From the NCBI RefSeq assembly GCF_965638725.1, contig NC_134951.1, positions 24,745,746-24,809,745 of the forward strand: a stretch of 64,000 nucleotides of DNA. Direction: 5' to 3'. Under the pieces are notes generated by a model, which made no database searches, was not told the DNA's origin, and was given only the letters and a program-made list of their open reading frames with translations. The stretch comes from Aptenodytes patagonicus. Its lineage: Eukaryota; Chordata; Aves; Sphenisciformes; Spheniscidae. A program made the position numbers and the translations under genes. Position 1 is the stretch's first letter, and every line of letters starts with the position of its first letter. Shown piece after piece: positions 25,906-38,700 of the stretch.

Positions 25906-26316
25906 TTTCACAGAATAAAAACTAGGAGAAAAAAGTAGTCATGAACAGGTTTGAGTCTTGAGTACAGTGTGTTATGGCAAAATATTATTGAGTATTGTGA
26001 AATGAAACACCTTTCAATTTTATTATTGGGAACGTACAAACATAGTCTATTTGTAAAAGCATATTTGTCAAGATAATCTATGTCTACTTTTAGATACTGT
26101 GGTTCAGAGATTTAGGACAGAATGTTTCAGAAGTTTAATGGTATTTAAATTGTCATGTATGTAAAGTTTAATACCACAAGCCAGCAAAATACTTGCCTTC
26201 GCGATGAGTGCTTTGCTGAATGAGAGGGTACAGCTGATCGTGTTTGCCTGAAGTTACTTTGATCTAGGCAGAGGTCATCACTCTTAAGTAACGGAGCACT
26301 TTTCTAAACTTCACAG

Positions 26317-26439
26317 GGCAGCAGCGTGTTTCTGTGACCAGCCTCCTGGTGTGCCATGGTTTATTGCTGGTTGGAACAAACCTGGGTATAATAGTAGCAT
26401 TGCCAGTGCCACGCTTGCAGGGGATTCCCAAAGTAACTG
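26317..26439 (+). CDS. ARHGEF10: ARHGEF10 coding exon (propeller region)
   Basis: The 123-base exon lies between acceptor AACTTCACAG and donor ACTG|GTGAGT, the best donor in the gene here. It begins with two bases that complete a Gly codon and ends in phase 1. It encodes about 40 residues: [19 protein letters not shown], then [20 protein letters not shown]. This matches human ARHGEF10 in order and content and supplies another blade-like segment ([17 protein letters not shown]). Confidence 0.95.
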
Positions 26440-28441
26440 GTGAGTGAAATTTCTCAAACGGATAGAGTACAATGGTTTTATACTGCAGATTTCACTTCTG
26501 TCAGTAGTTTGAGTGCAATCAGCCAAATTATATGTATTGTTTAGATATGTATCAGAGCTTCGTGATGAAATGATATTTGTTCTTCCTGAGCTTTACAGTA
26601 TATCCAGATACTTGTCTAGTTTTGTCTCAGTTGTTGGAGCCAGGACAACTGTTTTTCTTTAGGGCGTAAGAATAGCATAGGCATTAATCCTGTCAGAGTA
26701 TGGTCAAATATATGGGGATGAGAAGAGAATGCAAACAATCTTTCTTCCAGATTTGGGGTAAATAGATGGATTAGGTTTAGAGACATAGGTACTGAAAATT
26801 TAGTATGTTGTCTGACTGGTTATTCAGTATATTGGTTTTGTGCCCTTTCTCCCCAAAACAGAAGACTTGGAATATATGAGAGTATATATTTCATTCTTTT
26901 GACAATGATCAAGATTTTTGCATTTTGGAGAGATTTATTTATTGAGTTACTTTCATATTACCCCATTTGAAATACTAATGCATGAATGCTGTTGTATCAC
27001 TTTGCAAATGTTTAAGCTACTAGCAGAAGCAAGATTTTAGAAGTGTGTTTAATAGGGGCTTTGCCATGCTACGTTTTGGGTTCAGAATTCTGCTTGAGCT
27101 TCTGTGCTGTGGAGGGAAGCTGGCAGATTTTATGAGGCAAGCTGTTTGCAACTTCCTTCGGGGGGAAAAAAAAGCTTATGTAACTTCGCAAAATGAAAAC
27201 GAAATCCTCTGTGTTCAGCAAAATACGCAGCAATAATCCAGTATGACACAGGATAAATGCTTCTTCAAAAATATGGAACCTACGTTAGGTGAAAATAAAC
27301 GCAATACAAGAAAATGCATAGTTGCAGAATCAAAAAATCTCTCATTTTATTCTTCCATTTTCTATTTTGATTATTGTGGTTTATGTCGTCTGTATATTCT
27401 TGCATTTATTTTGGGTCAAGATTTGTCAGATTTCACAGATCTAGCAACACTACATTTAGAGATCTATTTTTATAGTCTTTGATACCATATTTGGTATTTG
27501 AACTGAAAAATTGTGACTTTTTCCAGTTGTGCTTCCAATAGTGATAATTAATCTTTCTATCATTGCACTTTATGTAAAAGCAGAATATGTTCTATCATAA
27601 CGTGGAATGCATTAGGGAGTTAGGGATGGACAGAGTGATTTGTAGGGTTGTGTGTTTTTCCCCTTGATAGCCTAGCTCTTTTCCATATCGTAGCTGATTT
27701 TGTAGAATGCTACTTTTTTTTTTTCTTCATTTTTGCTGTAAAAGCCACATATATTGATATTGTTATATCTTCTGAATTTGGCCGTCTGCAATTTGTTTTT
27801 CATACATTCTAATGATTTGCACAGTGTAAATCTTCCTTGTACCACCAACATCCCACTGTTTTAAATACTTTTAAAAAAAGAAAAAATAATAATTGTTCGG
27901 TCATTTCCTTATGAATCTGCCGTGGTAACTAGACACCCATTCAGAAGGATGAGTTTTAGTTCCTGCTGTATAGTGTGGAAGGGTCTGTTACAGTGAAACA
28001 GATGTTCTTATGCTATTCTGCAGAGGTACAGAGGTGCAATAGGATTAATTGAAAACCGCATATTTTGTTTGTGGATTACTGGAGAAAACTCACAGCATTA
28101 CATTTGTGTCGATGCCAACAAAAAGAAGTTAGCAGCATTTCTGTGCTCATGCTGTTGTGAGAACAGAGCACAAAAGTAAGTCAACTAAAATCCGTAATGC
28201 CATGTTTCAGCTGATTTAGTAGTACAGTCCTGAAACACTTGTGGTACAATAGATTTTTTTTTTTTTTTTGGTACATTTTTTTCTGTAAACTGTGTACACA
28301 CAAGGCGAAAGACAGACTGGATGCATATAATAGGGTTTTAAGAGTTACACATTTCTGAGCAGATTTCATGAACTCATTATGGTGGAACACTGTGGTAAAA
28401 TAAATAATGTTCTTTAATTGTTTTTTTTCTTTTGGCTTCAG
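26440..28441 (+). other. ARHGEF10: ARHGEF10 last intron, 2.0 kb
   Basis: The intron runs from GTGAGT to TTTTGGCTTCAG. It is AT-rich and has a 16-base T run at 28254-28269. No element or exon is recognised. Confidence 0.85.
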
Positions 28442-28956
28442 GAAGAGGAATGGTGTCGTATCATGCACACAATGGCCCAGTCAAGTTTCTTGTAATGGCT
28501 ACATCTATAAACAAGAAGAACAGAAACAAATTGAGGAACAGCCTGCCTCCTGGCTCAGAACCTAAAGACGATGACCAAAAGAATGTTCTGCACAACGAAA
28601 GACCAGGCTCTTCCCTTAGTAACACCCACGACACTGCAATTTGGCTGGGGGGTTCAGTAGGATCCATTGCACAAAAAAGTGACTTGTCGTCATCTTCTGG
28701 ATCCCTTACTTTGTCTCACGGATCAAGTTCCCTAGAACATAGGCCAGAGGACAGTAACATTTATGAGCTTTTGAAGGATCAAAATATCTCATTTAAAAGT
28801 AAAAGACAGAGATCCAAGAAAATGAAAGCAAGTTCAGTATTAGTCATTTCTGGCGGCCAAGGACACAGAAGAGTGAACAAGAAGACCAAGCAGCAGCGAC
28901 AAGATGAACTAGTGTCTTCAGTGATGGTCTGGCAAATCCCACTATTAAATATCTAA
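28442..28956 (+). CDS. ARHGEF10: ARHGEF10 last coding exon and stop
   Basis: This 515-base exon finishes the protein. After a split Gly codon it encodes 170 residues and a TAA stop at 28954-28956. It opens with RGMVSYHAHNGPVKFLVMAT, the last recognisable propeller strand. A variable, polar linker follows, then AIWLGGSVGSIAQKSDLSSS with a Ser-rich SGSLTLSHGSSSLEH stretch. A basic segment (KSKRQRSKKMK) precedes SSVLVISGGQGHRRV and the C terminus MVWQIPLLNI. The order and the C terminus match human ARHGEF10 as I recall it; the linker (roughly residues 25-60 of the exon) differs most. The full protein is about 1,340-1,370 residues in mammals, so this window carries only the last ~370. The family activates RhoA-type GTPases, and mammalian mutations are linked to peripheral nerve myelination defects. 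Confidence 0.97.
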
Positions 28957-29440
28957 CTGAACTAAATTGAAGATACTTTCTGCTATTAAAAAAAGTCTGA
29001 TATCCTTTCACAGCAAATGCCAGGTTAGGACCCAAATGGATAGACTTTATACACCCGGGAGCAGTTTCAGTAGACTTTGATCACAGGATTAAGGGTTGCA
29101 AGACAGTCTTCACATACTTAGAACATTCTGTAGCGTTAGGGTATTGGAAAACGTTTAGCCGTTGATGCTGTCCTTGATACTTAGAACAAAAAGGATCTGT
29201 TAGACACTTTCAAATGGTTTTAGAATCCCTGCCTTATTTATATTCACATTTATAAATGTCATAATTATGTTCTATAGCACTTAGGGAAGGCAAGGAACAC
29301 ATGCCATGTTTCATGCTGGTTTTTGCTTATGTAAATCAGCTGTTGTTTCCTTTTCCAAAGTGACATATTGCATGGACTGTAGATTTTAACAAATTAGCAA
29401 ATATTTTTAAACAATAAATAGTCTAATGCAAGCTAATATT
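28957..29440 (+). other. ARHGEF10: Probable ARHGEF10 3'UTR (proximal form)
   Basis: This AT-rich sequence follows the stop codon. The first canonical AATAAA is at 29413-29418, which would place a cleavage site near 29430-29440. I see only a weak GT-rich element after it, so a longer 3'UTR is possible. The end shown is a guess. Confidence 0.45.
29413..29418 (+). terminator. ARHGEF10: Candidate polyadenylation signal AATAAA
   Basis: This is the first canonical hexamer on the + strand after the ARHGEF10 stop, about 460 bases downstream of it. Use of the site is inferred only from position. Confidence 0.4.
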
Positions 29441-31676
29441 AATTTGGTAATTACTATCATAGTTTGTAACATCATTCCACAAGCCAGAGTTTGGCCTGAA
29501 CAGAAGCAGTTATATTAATTGATTGGTACTTGTTTATTTCAACATAGAAAATAGATTTTTTTATTATTATTATTTCTAATGCTCAGTATTATTAAAATTT
29601 TGCAGTACAAAAAGTGCATTAATTTTCTTGGTAGGTGCAATGTGTCTGTGACTCGCCTTCGTTACACAGAGAAAGTTCTAAGGATGCTATGGCTTAGGGC
29701 AAATAGAAAATACAGATGCAGGACAGCTGTGCATTGTAGTGCTGCCAACGCATTCTCCCCCGGCAACTCAGTATCAAAGCTAGACATGGACTATGCCGTT
29801 TTTAAGGAGGCGTGCACATCCAGTAAATTAATAATGAAATTATTAATTAAATCATTAATTGGGGAGAGATATACTAATATTGGAATATCTATAGGAAGTG
29901 CAGGTAATCACTGTGGGTATAGGTCCCACATCAATTGATTTGTGCTGTGTCCTCAGGCAAACACCTATCAAATAACGTCACAGCGAAACAGCAACAGCAG
30001 AGATACAGTCATACCTGAGTGGCGGTCACCTCTTTTCACCCACGAGTTTCAGCAAAGCATGGTCTTGTAAATGGATATTGTGAAAATAGCATGTGCAGCT
30101 TCATTCACTCGGGCAAGCGGTGGCTTTGGTAGTGTTAGAGGGCGGAATTCTAAATAGAGACCTAATCGTTTCTTAATGAATTGATGTATTTCCAAAGGAA
30201 ACTTTGAATTTGGGATTCCTACTGAAATTGCTTTTTGCGCTAGTCTCTGCACATGAGAAATATAAGACAAAGCCTTCAGCTCAGAAAGGCATTGCCAAAA
30301 ATGGTGATGAGACACATCCTTCAGTCAACATATGTTTAATACAGATAACATGTTGAATGGAGTCACTGGGAACATCCTTTTCCCTCGTCAATAGACTGAA
30401 AGATACAGAGAAATGAGGACAGTTAAGTTTCAGTTGAATATGTGAAGTCGTCTAATACTGTCCATCAGGTCAGTAAAATGCAAATTAAATATATCCGAAG
30501 CAGAACGTTTGTCAGATGTATGCATTGACTAGAATCAAGTAAAACTTTTGGCTACTTTGGTACCATTATTATCCCAGTAAGGGGGTGGTTTGCCCTGAAA
30601 TTATTTCTGCTACTTCTGATACAAACTCCTTGATTCCACCATGTTTTGTTTCAATCTGCCTAATTTAAATCAACATCAACCATAATTACAGTGTTTCTCA
30701 GCACATGACATTTCAAGGTAAATAGTACTAGAGACTGAATTATTTTGTTTGATATAAGGGTTTTTTTGGGTTTTTTTTTCAAAATAGCAGTAGTTTGGGG
30801 GTTTTTTTAAATGTTGCTGAAATTTGTTTTCTTTATTTTGCAGCAAATTTGTGTATCTCTTAAATTTTCAGTCTGTCTGCTCTAAAAAGCAAGCCTCTAT
30901 CAAGGTGACCCCAAAATCAGTGTGTGGGCTGACAGAGCACCAGAGTAATGTCAGGTCTTCCCTGACATCAAGTACGCGGGACAGAGGGAATGCCAATGCA
31001 GTCAGCCTTTGCCTGCTAGGTGGCACCAAAATAGGCATTTCAAAAATCAGATATGCACCCCGATTTCTTTTCGGAGGTTTTGCCCACATCCAACATCCTG
31101 ATCAGAACAGGATTCTTGAGCCATAATAGCACGGACTTCGTGAATCATGAAGGACACTTGTTACAGATGGGATTGTAGGCTTAGGGTCTTCATTACTGTT
31201 TTGTGCCTTTATTCTGTGTCTTTCGCTGTGTATCTCGCAACTTTAGTTGGGTGTTGTCAGTGTTGGCATGGGCTTAGTGTTGGCATGAGTCCTGGTGCAA
31301 AAAAAACCAAAAAAAACAGGGTGCCTCTAAGCCAGGCAGCTGGCAACGTTTTCCCAAACTTTTCCTCTTCTCCCTGGCTACTGCCTGGGCTTGCCTGGCC
31401 TGAGGGATCAAGGCCAGTTGCATTTTCTACACTCTCCCATAGTTATGGCCCTGGGAGCTGCTCTTTGCCCACTGTGTGGAAGTACTACATTGTACAGTTG
31501 TATGTATGTATATTGAAAAACATGTTAAAAGATTATTCGGTGTATAAAGCGTATATAATCTAGTATCCCTTTGCTACGCTGCAGTAAAAAGACCACAGGT
31601 TTTATTCTGCATGTTCCTTGGGCGTGGGATTCCACACCCATGCCTTCGGGACTGGAGGATCATGTCCACTCTCTCA
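29441..31676. other. Intergenic sequence downstream of ARHGEF10
   Basis: The stretch holds no gene I can support. Several reading frames of 70-140 codons exist (for example at 31147-31563), but they have no recognisable domains and the lengths are expected by chance. Part of an extended ARHGEF10 3'UTR could lie here. Confidence 0.6.
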
Positions 31677-32794
31677 TGTGGTGGGTTGACCCTGGCTGGA
31701 CACCAGGTGCCCACCAAGCCGCTCTATCACTCCCCCTCCTCAGCTGGACAGGGGAGAGAAAATGTAACAAAAGGCTCCTGGGTCGAGATAAGGACAGGGA
31801 GATCACTCACCAAGTACCATCACGGGCAAAACAGACTCAACTCGGGGAAACTAATTTAATTTATTACCAATCAAATCAGAGTAGGGTAATGACAAATAAA
31901 ACTGAATCTTAAAAACACCTTCTCCCCACCCCTCCTTTCTTCCTGGGCTTAACTTCACTCCCGATTTTCTCTACCTCCTCCCACCCAGTGGCGCAGGGAG
32001 ACGGAGAATGGGGGTTGCGGTCAGTTCATCACAGATTATCTCTGCCGCTCCTTCTTCCTCAGGGGGAGAACTCCTCGCACTCTTCCCCTGCTCCAGTATG
32101 GGGTCCCTCCCACAGGAGACAGTCCTCCATGAACTTCTCCAACGTGAGTTCTTCCCACAGGCTGCAGTTCTTCATGAACTGCTCCAGCGTGGGTCCCTTC
32201 CACGGAGTGCAGTCCTTCAGGAGCAGACTGCTCCAGCATGGGTCCCCCACGGGGTCAAAAGTCCGGCCAGCAAACCTGCTCCAGCGTGGGCTCCTCTCTC
32301 CATGGGTCCACAGGTCCTGCCAGGAGCCTGCTACAGCACGGCAGCCTCCATCAGGCACATCCACCTGGCATGGGGTCCTGCACGGACTGCAGGTGGACAT
32401 CTGCTCTATCGTTAACCTCCATGGGCTGCAGGGAGACAGCCTGCCTCACCATGGTCTTCACCACAGGCTGCAGGGGAGCCTCTGCTCTGGTGCCTGGAGC
32501 ACCTCCTCCCCCTCCTCCTTCACCGACCTTGGTGTCTGCAGAGTTGTTTCTCTCACATATTCTCACTCCTCTCTCCACTGCTGTTGTGCAGCAGTTTTTT
32601 CCCTTTCTTAAAAATGTTATCCCAGAGGTGCTACCACCGTCGCTGACTGGCTCGGCCTTGGCCAGCGGCGGGTCCGTCTTGCAGCCGGCTGGCATTGGCT
32701 CTGTCAGACATGGAGGAAGCTTCTAGCAGCTTCTCACAGAAGCCACCCCTGTAGCCCCCCTGCTACCAAAACCTTGCCACGCAAACCCAATACA
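31677..32794 (-). mobile_element. Solo LTR of an avian endogenous retrovirus (probably ERVL-like)
   Basis: The 1.1 kb block differs sharply from its AT-rich surroundings. On the - strand it starts TGTATTGGGTTTGCGTGGCA at 32794 and ends ...GGTCAACCCACCACA at 31677, giving the TG...CA ends of an LTR. An AATAAA lies on the - strand at 31865-31860, near the 3' end as expected for an LTR, and supports the reverse orientation. I recognise the sequence as an LTR type abundant in bird genomes; assignment to ERVL is from memory. No gag, pol or env sequence and no second LTR are present, so it is a solo LTR left by recombination. Reading frames of up to 207 codons inside it are incidental. The flanking bases (TCTCA and GATCT) are not a matching target duplication. 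Confidence 0.85.
32090..32345. repeat. Diverged tandem modules inside the LTR
   Basis: Several successive segments share a module of about 40 bases built around CTGCTCCAGCGTGGGTCC, followed by a CCACGG-like section and a CAGTCCTTCA/CAGTTCTTCA section. Copies can be seen near 32120, 32170, 32225, 32270 and 32320. This is an internal minisatellite in the U3-side part of the LTR. Confidence 0.7.
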
Positions 32795-35700
32795 GATCTT
32801 GATCACTAGGAGCAGTAAGCAGAGCCCACCACACATTCAACATCCATGCATAGCGTTACTACAGGATCTGCTAGCAATAATACATGAGAGTTTTAAAGTG
32901 AAATTCATTCTATCTTCCAGACGAAATGTAATTTTCTTCAGTTTTATCAATAAAACAGTAGAAACAAAGTACAAATCTGCTCTTCTGAAAGTACATCAGA
33001 GTTATGCCAGTGACTTCAGTAAGAACAGATCTGGGTCCCTGATTTACATTATACTATTTTGAAAATATATATCTATTTATCTTACTAAGCTATAAAGCAA
33101 AAGAGAAGCTGTATGTCTGTCTTTAAAAATACACATTGTCAGGAACTAGATTTTTAGTAACTGAGCACAAGGTACAATGTTTGTTTTTTCATATGCAGCT
33201 AACTGGCTGTGGCCTTACTATGAAAACAGGCAGGAACCAAAGTTTCTCTTACAGCTGGCAAAGAGTCTTTATAGCTGTTGTAGACTGTGCTGCTAGGTAG
33301 GCTGGATTTTGCTTTCTGATACTGCTTTTCTAGATTAATGGAAGTTATGGAACGTATTAGGGAAAAAAGGGAGCAAGTGTAACCACTACAATATATGCTA
33401 CATATCTTTTCTAACACATAGTAGTGTCTTTTATAACATGAGCCATAAAACTTGTGTATTTATGTTCAAAGTATAAACTGAGAAAAATGTTTAATAAAAA
33501 ATGTGATAAAAATTAACTTCAGAAGAACATTTCTCGGGTTGTCATTTTAACTAGAAGGCTAGAATTTGTGGCATGCATTAATGAATAATATATATATTAA
33601 TGGACTCATGAAAGGGAAAATAGGATATGTGATTAGGACAACGAAGATGTATATTTTTGAGTTTTATAGTTTCTACAATTTAAACGCCAGCAAATGCAAT
33701 TTCTGAAAATGATGCAGTCTCTTATAAGTTTGACCCCTGTATCAATGGACCCAAATAGTGTCTAAGCAGTAGAGTTTATACTATGCTGTCTACATGGAGT
33801 ATGCATCAGCACTCGGGCAGCATGCATGATGCATAAAAATGAGAAGCATTAATATTCAAAATGAGTATTGCAGAGCAAAAGTATTAACAGAGGAAATTAA
33901 TTTTCAGTTGCTAACTGGCTATTCATTCTAATTAATCTGCCCTAAAGGATGTATACAGAATCCCATGATTGTGTTTAAATTCTGAGACTTGTATTCATCA
34001 GACTGGGTAATAGCCTTTATGTGTGTACCTGCACTATTAAAAATAAACAAGAAGAGTTATTGAGAGCTGTTTGGTTGCTAATAAAACCTGCCTTTTTGTT
34101 CCTGTTTTTATACCACATCTCTCTAATATATGGTTCTGAAAAACATCAGAATCAAATCGCATGAGTGCAGGATAGTGTACATTCACACACCTGAAGACAG
34201 ATTCTGTCCACAACTCATTATTTCTGGGTGGGAGGCTGAGGGCTAAAAATTGCATACTGCCCCTTTGAGAGAGGACTGAATATTGGGAAGGGTTTCCTGA
34301 ACCGTGGTTCGGTGCTTAAACTTCACTGTTCCTCCCTCTTCTGTCCTATTTAATTTTCTGACTGCATAAAGACAAATTAGTTTTTGTGAAATGCATTTTG
34401 GGGTGAGAAAAATCTGTGGTTTGAAAGGTGCAACTATAACGGAGGGTTCTGTAAGAGTTAATCCGTGTTGGAACGAGTGATACCATGGAGTTGATACAGT
34501 ATTTTTAGATTGCTTTACATATCTTCATAGTAACAACACTTCACATAATAATAGTCCCGTTAAGAAGACAGATTAATATCATCTGTAGCTAGGAAGAAAC
34601 TGAGTTGAAAAGTGTTTGCCTGACTTGAAGCCACATGATGAGTCTGTAAAAGCACACAGATTAAAGCCATTGCTGCTTTCTAAGCCCATGATTAGCTCTT
34701 TAAACTGCCTCCTCCTTGCAGGCATCCTGTAGGTGCGGCTGTTGAAACTGTCTGTGCTAGTAAACTGGCCAGGACTAGGGCGACAACTTAAGCGCTGACC
34801 TGTGATCGTAGTTCTGGCCATGGCAAGGCTCTAGACGGCACTGACAGTGCCACTCACCTGGGATATTCTGGGGACTGATTAACTACATGAGCGTAAACTG
34901 TGCTGCCACTTGCAGAATAGGCTCTCTGTCTCTGGTTTCTTGATACTGATGCAGCCTAACATGTATCTATACGACCTACTTCATATGGGATGGACGCCTA
35001 GCAGTCTAGAACTTGAGACCAGTCTCTTACAGTCAGGAGACAGAAATATGTATTAGCATAGACTTGACACCTACCATACAGATACCGGTGGTTGGTACGA
35101 GGAGTCTCTGTTTGTGGTGGTTCATCAGCTGCTTGCACCACGCCACAGCTCAAGATTCTGGTTTACTTCCTTCACCCTTTCCGATTTAGGGGTTTTATAG
35201 CTATATGTTGAATCTACATCCCATTTTCCTCACAAATGCAGCATGCACGCTGCTAGATCTATCTGCTATTTGATTTGAGAAATCTAACTCAAGATTCTCA
35301 GAATTAGTTGATCTGCTGCTCCTTCATACTTGTGCTTACTTGATCACAGCATTTTCCTTAAAGGCATGCCCAGCTACCAAACTGCCAGAAACACTCTTCG
35401 CCTCCTAAGACAAAGAATCAAAATAGCAACACTGAAACAGCTTCAGATGAAAGGATCTGAAAATTTCCTAGGCAAATGAAGATTTACTGTGTGACTCCAT
35501 TTGAAATGCAACAATGTCAATGCATGACCAAAAGCACTTCAAGTGCTTTGGCCAGGCTCCATAAACCACGCTATAAAGGCAGTTAGTCTTTCACAGCACG
35601 ACCTTCAAAGGTGTTCAAAGGGAATTTTTTTTCCTCCAGCAGAACAGGCCTTGACAGCAGAACTGCAAGTTCTCCCGTTGTGCATATTGTTATACTCCAG

Positions 35701-38700
35701 GGATAATCACAGTTATCATTAACGTGTGTCCCAACCTGGAAGATGAGCCAGAACACCTAGGATTACAATGACAGACCTTGGGAGAGATGAAATCATTGTA
35801 AGAATTCACTGGAAATCCAATTTAAGGAGTATTTTGACATCAAAAGATTCAGGTGAGCCTCCAGCAGAGTTTTCTCAAGCGCTGAAGTACCTAATTTCCA
35901 CTAAAATCTGTATATTTACATGCCCAAATGCAGATAACAAGAAAGGTTTTAAATTCAAGAAAGCAGATACAGCTTAGCTACAGAGTTACAGAATTTTCAT
36001 TTTTGCTTTCTATTATTCCACATTGGAGAGAAATTCTATGGGTTTCACCTTGAGCATCAGGGTCACCTTGAACGTTGGCACAAAAAAATTACTAATTCAC
36101 GCCATCCAAAGCAAATTGTAAAAGTTGTTTCCTGTGGGCTTTTCTGTTTTGTTCTTTCTGTGTGCACTTCAAGTTGCAGAACGTGCCTGTCAGACTATGC
36201 TAAATGCTTTTTTAATGTTCCTTTTCTAAAGAGATTTCTTTTCTGGAGAGTTGGGTAGCACAGACTGTGGGCATTAATGAGGACGATTACCTCTAGTTCA
36301 GCCAAGATTTGTAAGTGCAAGAAGTTTTCTGCCATGTTGCTCAGAGCCGTCTGTGATGCTCTTAATCCCCATCACAAGCAACTGACACCATCAGTTAACT
36401 TAAGCTGCATTTACACTGCTGAACTCGAGAGCACTTCAAACGTCACTGACACACATCCCGAGGCTGTGTCAGGCGGGATCCACGTGCCAGGCCCTTCCCT
36501 GCACGTACCCTCCTGTCCAGGCAAGCAAAGCTGGTTTTAGCCTATACCTATACATGATGATGCTTCATTGACAGAGCAGTATTTTGGAAGAAATGTACTG
36601 ATCACGAGGTATTTTGCTCACAAACCAAAGAGCACATGTTGAAGAGACAGGTGGTGGGACAATCCATGGCTGATTATGACTGGGAAGAAATGTTGACTGG
36701 ATCATCTCAAAGCACTGTAAAGAGCAAGGGTAGGCTTTCATTCTTTTTCAAATCCTCTGTTTTTTATTATCTTTTTAGCGAATTAGGAGACGATATGCAC
36801 GTTTTCTCAACTGTTCATCTGAATAAGTGCTGTATGTTCTCCATCTTCTAACCTTATCAAATGCATTCAACCTCATTAAAAGCTGTTCTACCTATTCAGA
36901 GCATTGTTTTGGGTGATAAAATCTGCACTAATACACTCTCTTTTGTTGTGCTCCCCTGATGTGTTTTTTTTTCTTAAATTAAAAACAATATTGACCTGTC
37001 TTTGGTGCATAAAAGTATGCAAGCCAACGCTGAAGAAATCTGTATGATTTATTTTTCCTCAAGACTACTACCACTCTCTCTGCTACAAGCTGATAACCCT
37101 TCTGATGCAACCAGCCCTTTCCTTTCAATTCTGCTATTTGGGTGTATTACAGGGATGTGTGAAAACTAACACGCAAAGGCAGATCAGCTTGGGTCGGCAT
37201 CAGTTGTATACAACCCATCCTGTGTAACATGCCTACAGCATGTATGGGGTTTTTATTCCAAATATACAGAACATATTTTAGGCATCTTTGGCTGCTCAGC
37301 AGAAATACAATAAGCTGTTTGTCTGTGCCAGCAATAGCATCAAACTGATCCTCGAGGCTGTTGTGTTATAATACGAAGAAGCATTTCACACAGGAGTGTT
37401 CAGCTGTCAAACACAGGATAAATTATCGTTTCTGTTTGTTTTGTTTTGTTTTTACTTTTTGGCTTCTGGCCATGAACCAGATCTCTGGGTACTGCAGGGA
37501 CCACCAACATCAGCTACTGCCGCTACCTATCTGATACTTACTCCGGTATGCACAGGAGGAGTATTACTGAGTTTCACCTATGCCAGTTCCAGAATTTTGA
37601 TGCTGCAATGTTTATTTATCCAAGACATCCTTGTACCAATCTAAAATACAAAAGAATAGCCTACCAACAGCTTTGCATCTGCACAGGTGCCGGTATATGT
37701 AGCAAGTCTAGACTGTGTAGGCATGCCAATCCTACCTAGCATGCTGGACACATGCCCACAATGTAATGGACTCAGCGAGTGAAGGCTGCACAGCCCACCT
37801 AATATGCTGGGTAAATAATTGAGCATGGCCCCATGCTCAGCTCCGTGCTGCCATGGGTACGCTGCCTGCAGGATTCTACCTTGCTTACTTGTAAAAGCTA
37901 GCCTGCGTACGCCTGTGTGAGCTACACTCCGACCCCGTTATCTTGGAAGGTTTAAAGCCTCTTGGTCCATAGGATATGGATTGAGTATTTCATCTGGGTG
38001 AAATAATGATTTTGTTAAATGGTTCCCAACCTCCTTAAATGAGAAATTCTGTAGCTTCGCTGGCCAAGAATCAAACCTCCTGAGATTGGGCTGATTAATT
38101 TTTGATGTGATCTGGCGGCTAATTTTACTGATGAACAGTGCATTTGCTCGTCTACCAAGGTAGCCCAGTCCTGCACGACAGCCTCAGAGCTGGGCATCGC
38201 AGCAATGCAGCTGCTACTGCAGCCGCTACTGCAGCCAGTGGGAGAAAGAAAAGAATTGCAGTACCTCTCCCAGGAAGAGCAGGGCCCTGATAAGCTCTGA
38301 GCAGATGTAAATCTCTCTGGATCGGGATGCCATTTGGTGACCCTGTCATGAGAATGGCATTCAGCTCTATTGCCCATTTCTGCACTGGAGACATCACAGT
38401 CTGACACATTCTAAGAAGAAGAAATTGAGAATCTTTTGTTTTGCCCGATGTGGACTAAACAGACAGAAAGGTATATAAGATGAAGAAATTCCTATTTCCT
38501 CATCTGGATTTTATTATTTTTTTTACCAGAGAAACATCTGATAAAATTCTTCTGTTCCAAACCATTTTCCCTTTTTATTATTGAGCGCTATTGCTGGTAT
38601 GTGAGAGACAGAAAGGATGGACTGTATGTCCAGAAGGAAGTCCGCTGTATGTGACCGGGCAGGAACTAGCTCAGGTTTCTGGGGAAGAGCAGAGCAAACA

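Larger units (their letters stand above)
18455..26316 (+). other. ARHGEF10: ARHGEF10 intron, 7.9 kb
   Basis: The intron runs from GTAGCT to CTTCACAG. It contains a 22-base T run (18720-18741), an A/C-rich low-complexity tract (23315-23410) and the nested CR1 pair (24341-25905). The remaining sequence is AT-rich and has no recognised element. The flanking exons share a Gly codon split after its first base. Confidence 0.85.

Noticed and set aside
31147..31563. 138-codon + strand frame after ARHGEF10
   Set aside because: There is no domain, the Lys/Asn run comes from an A-rich tract, and it lies in intergenic or extended 3'UTR sequence.
31988..32726. Overlapping + strand frames of 135-207 codons
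   Set aside because: They lie wholly inside the reverse-oriented LTR and arise from its GC-rich, repeated sequence; the translations show no retroviral or host domains.
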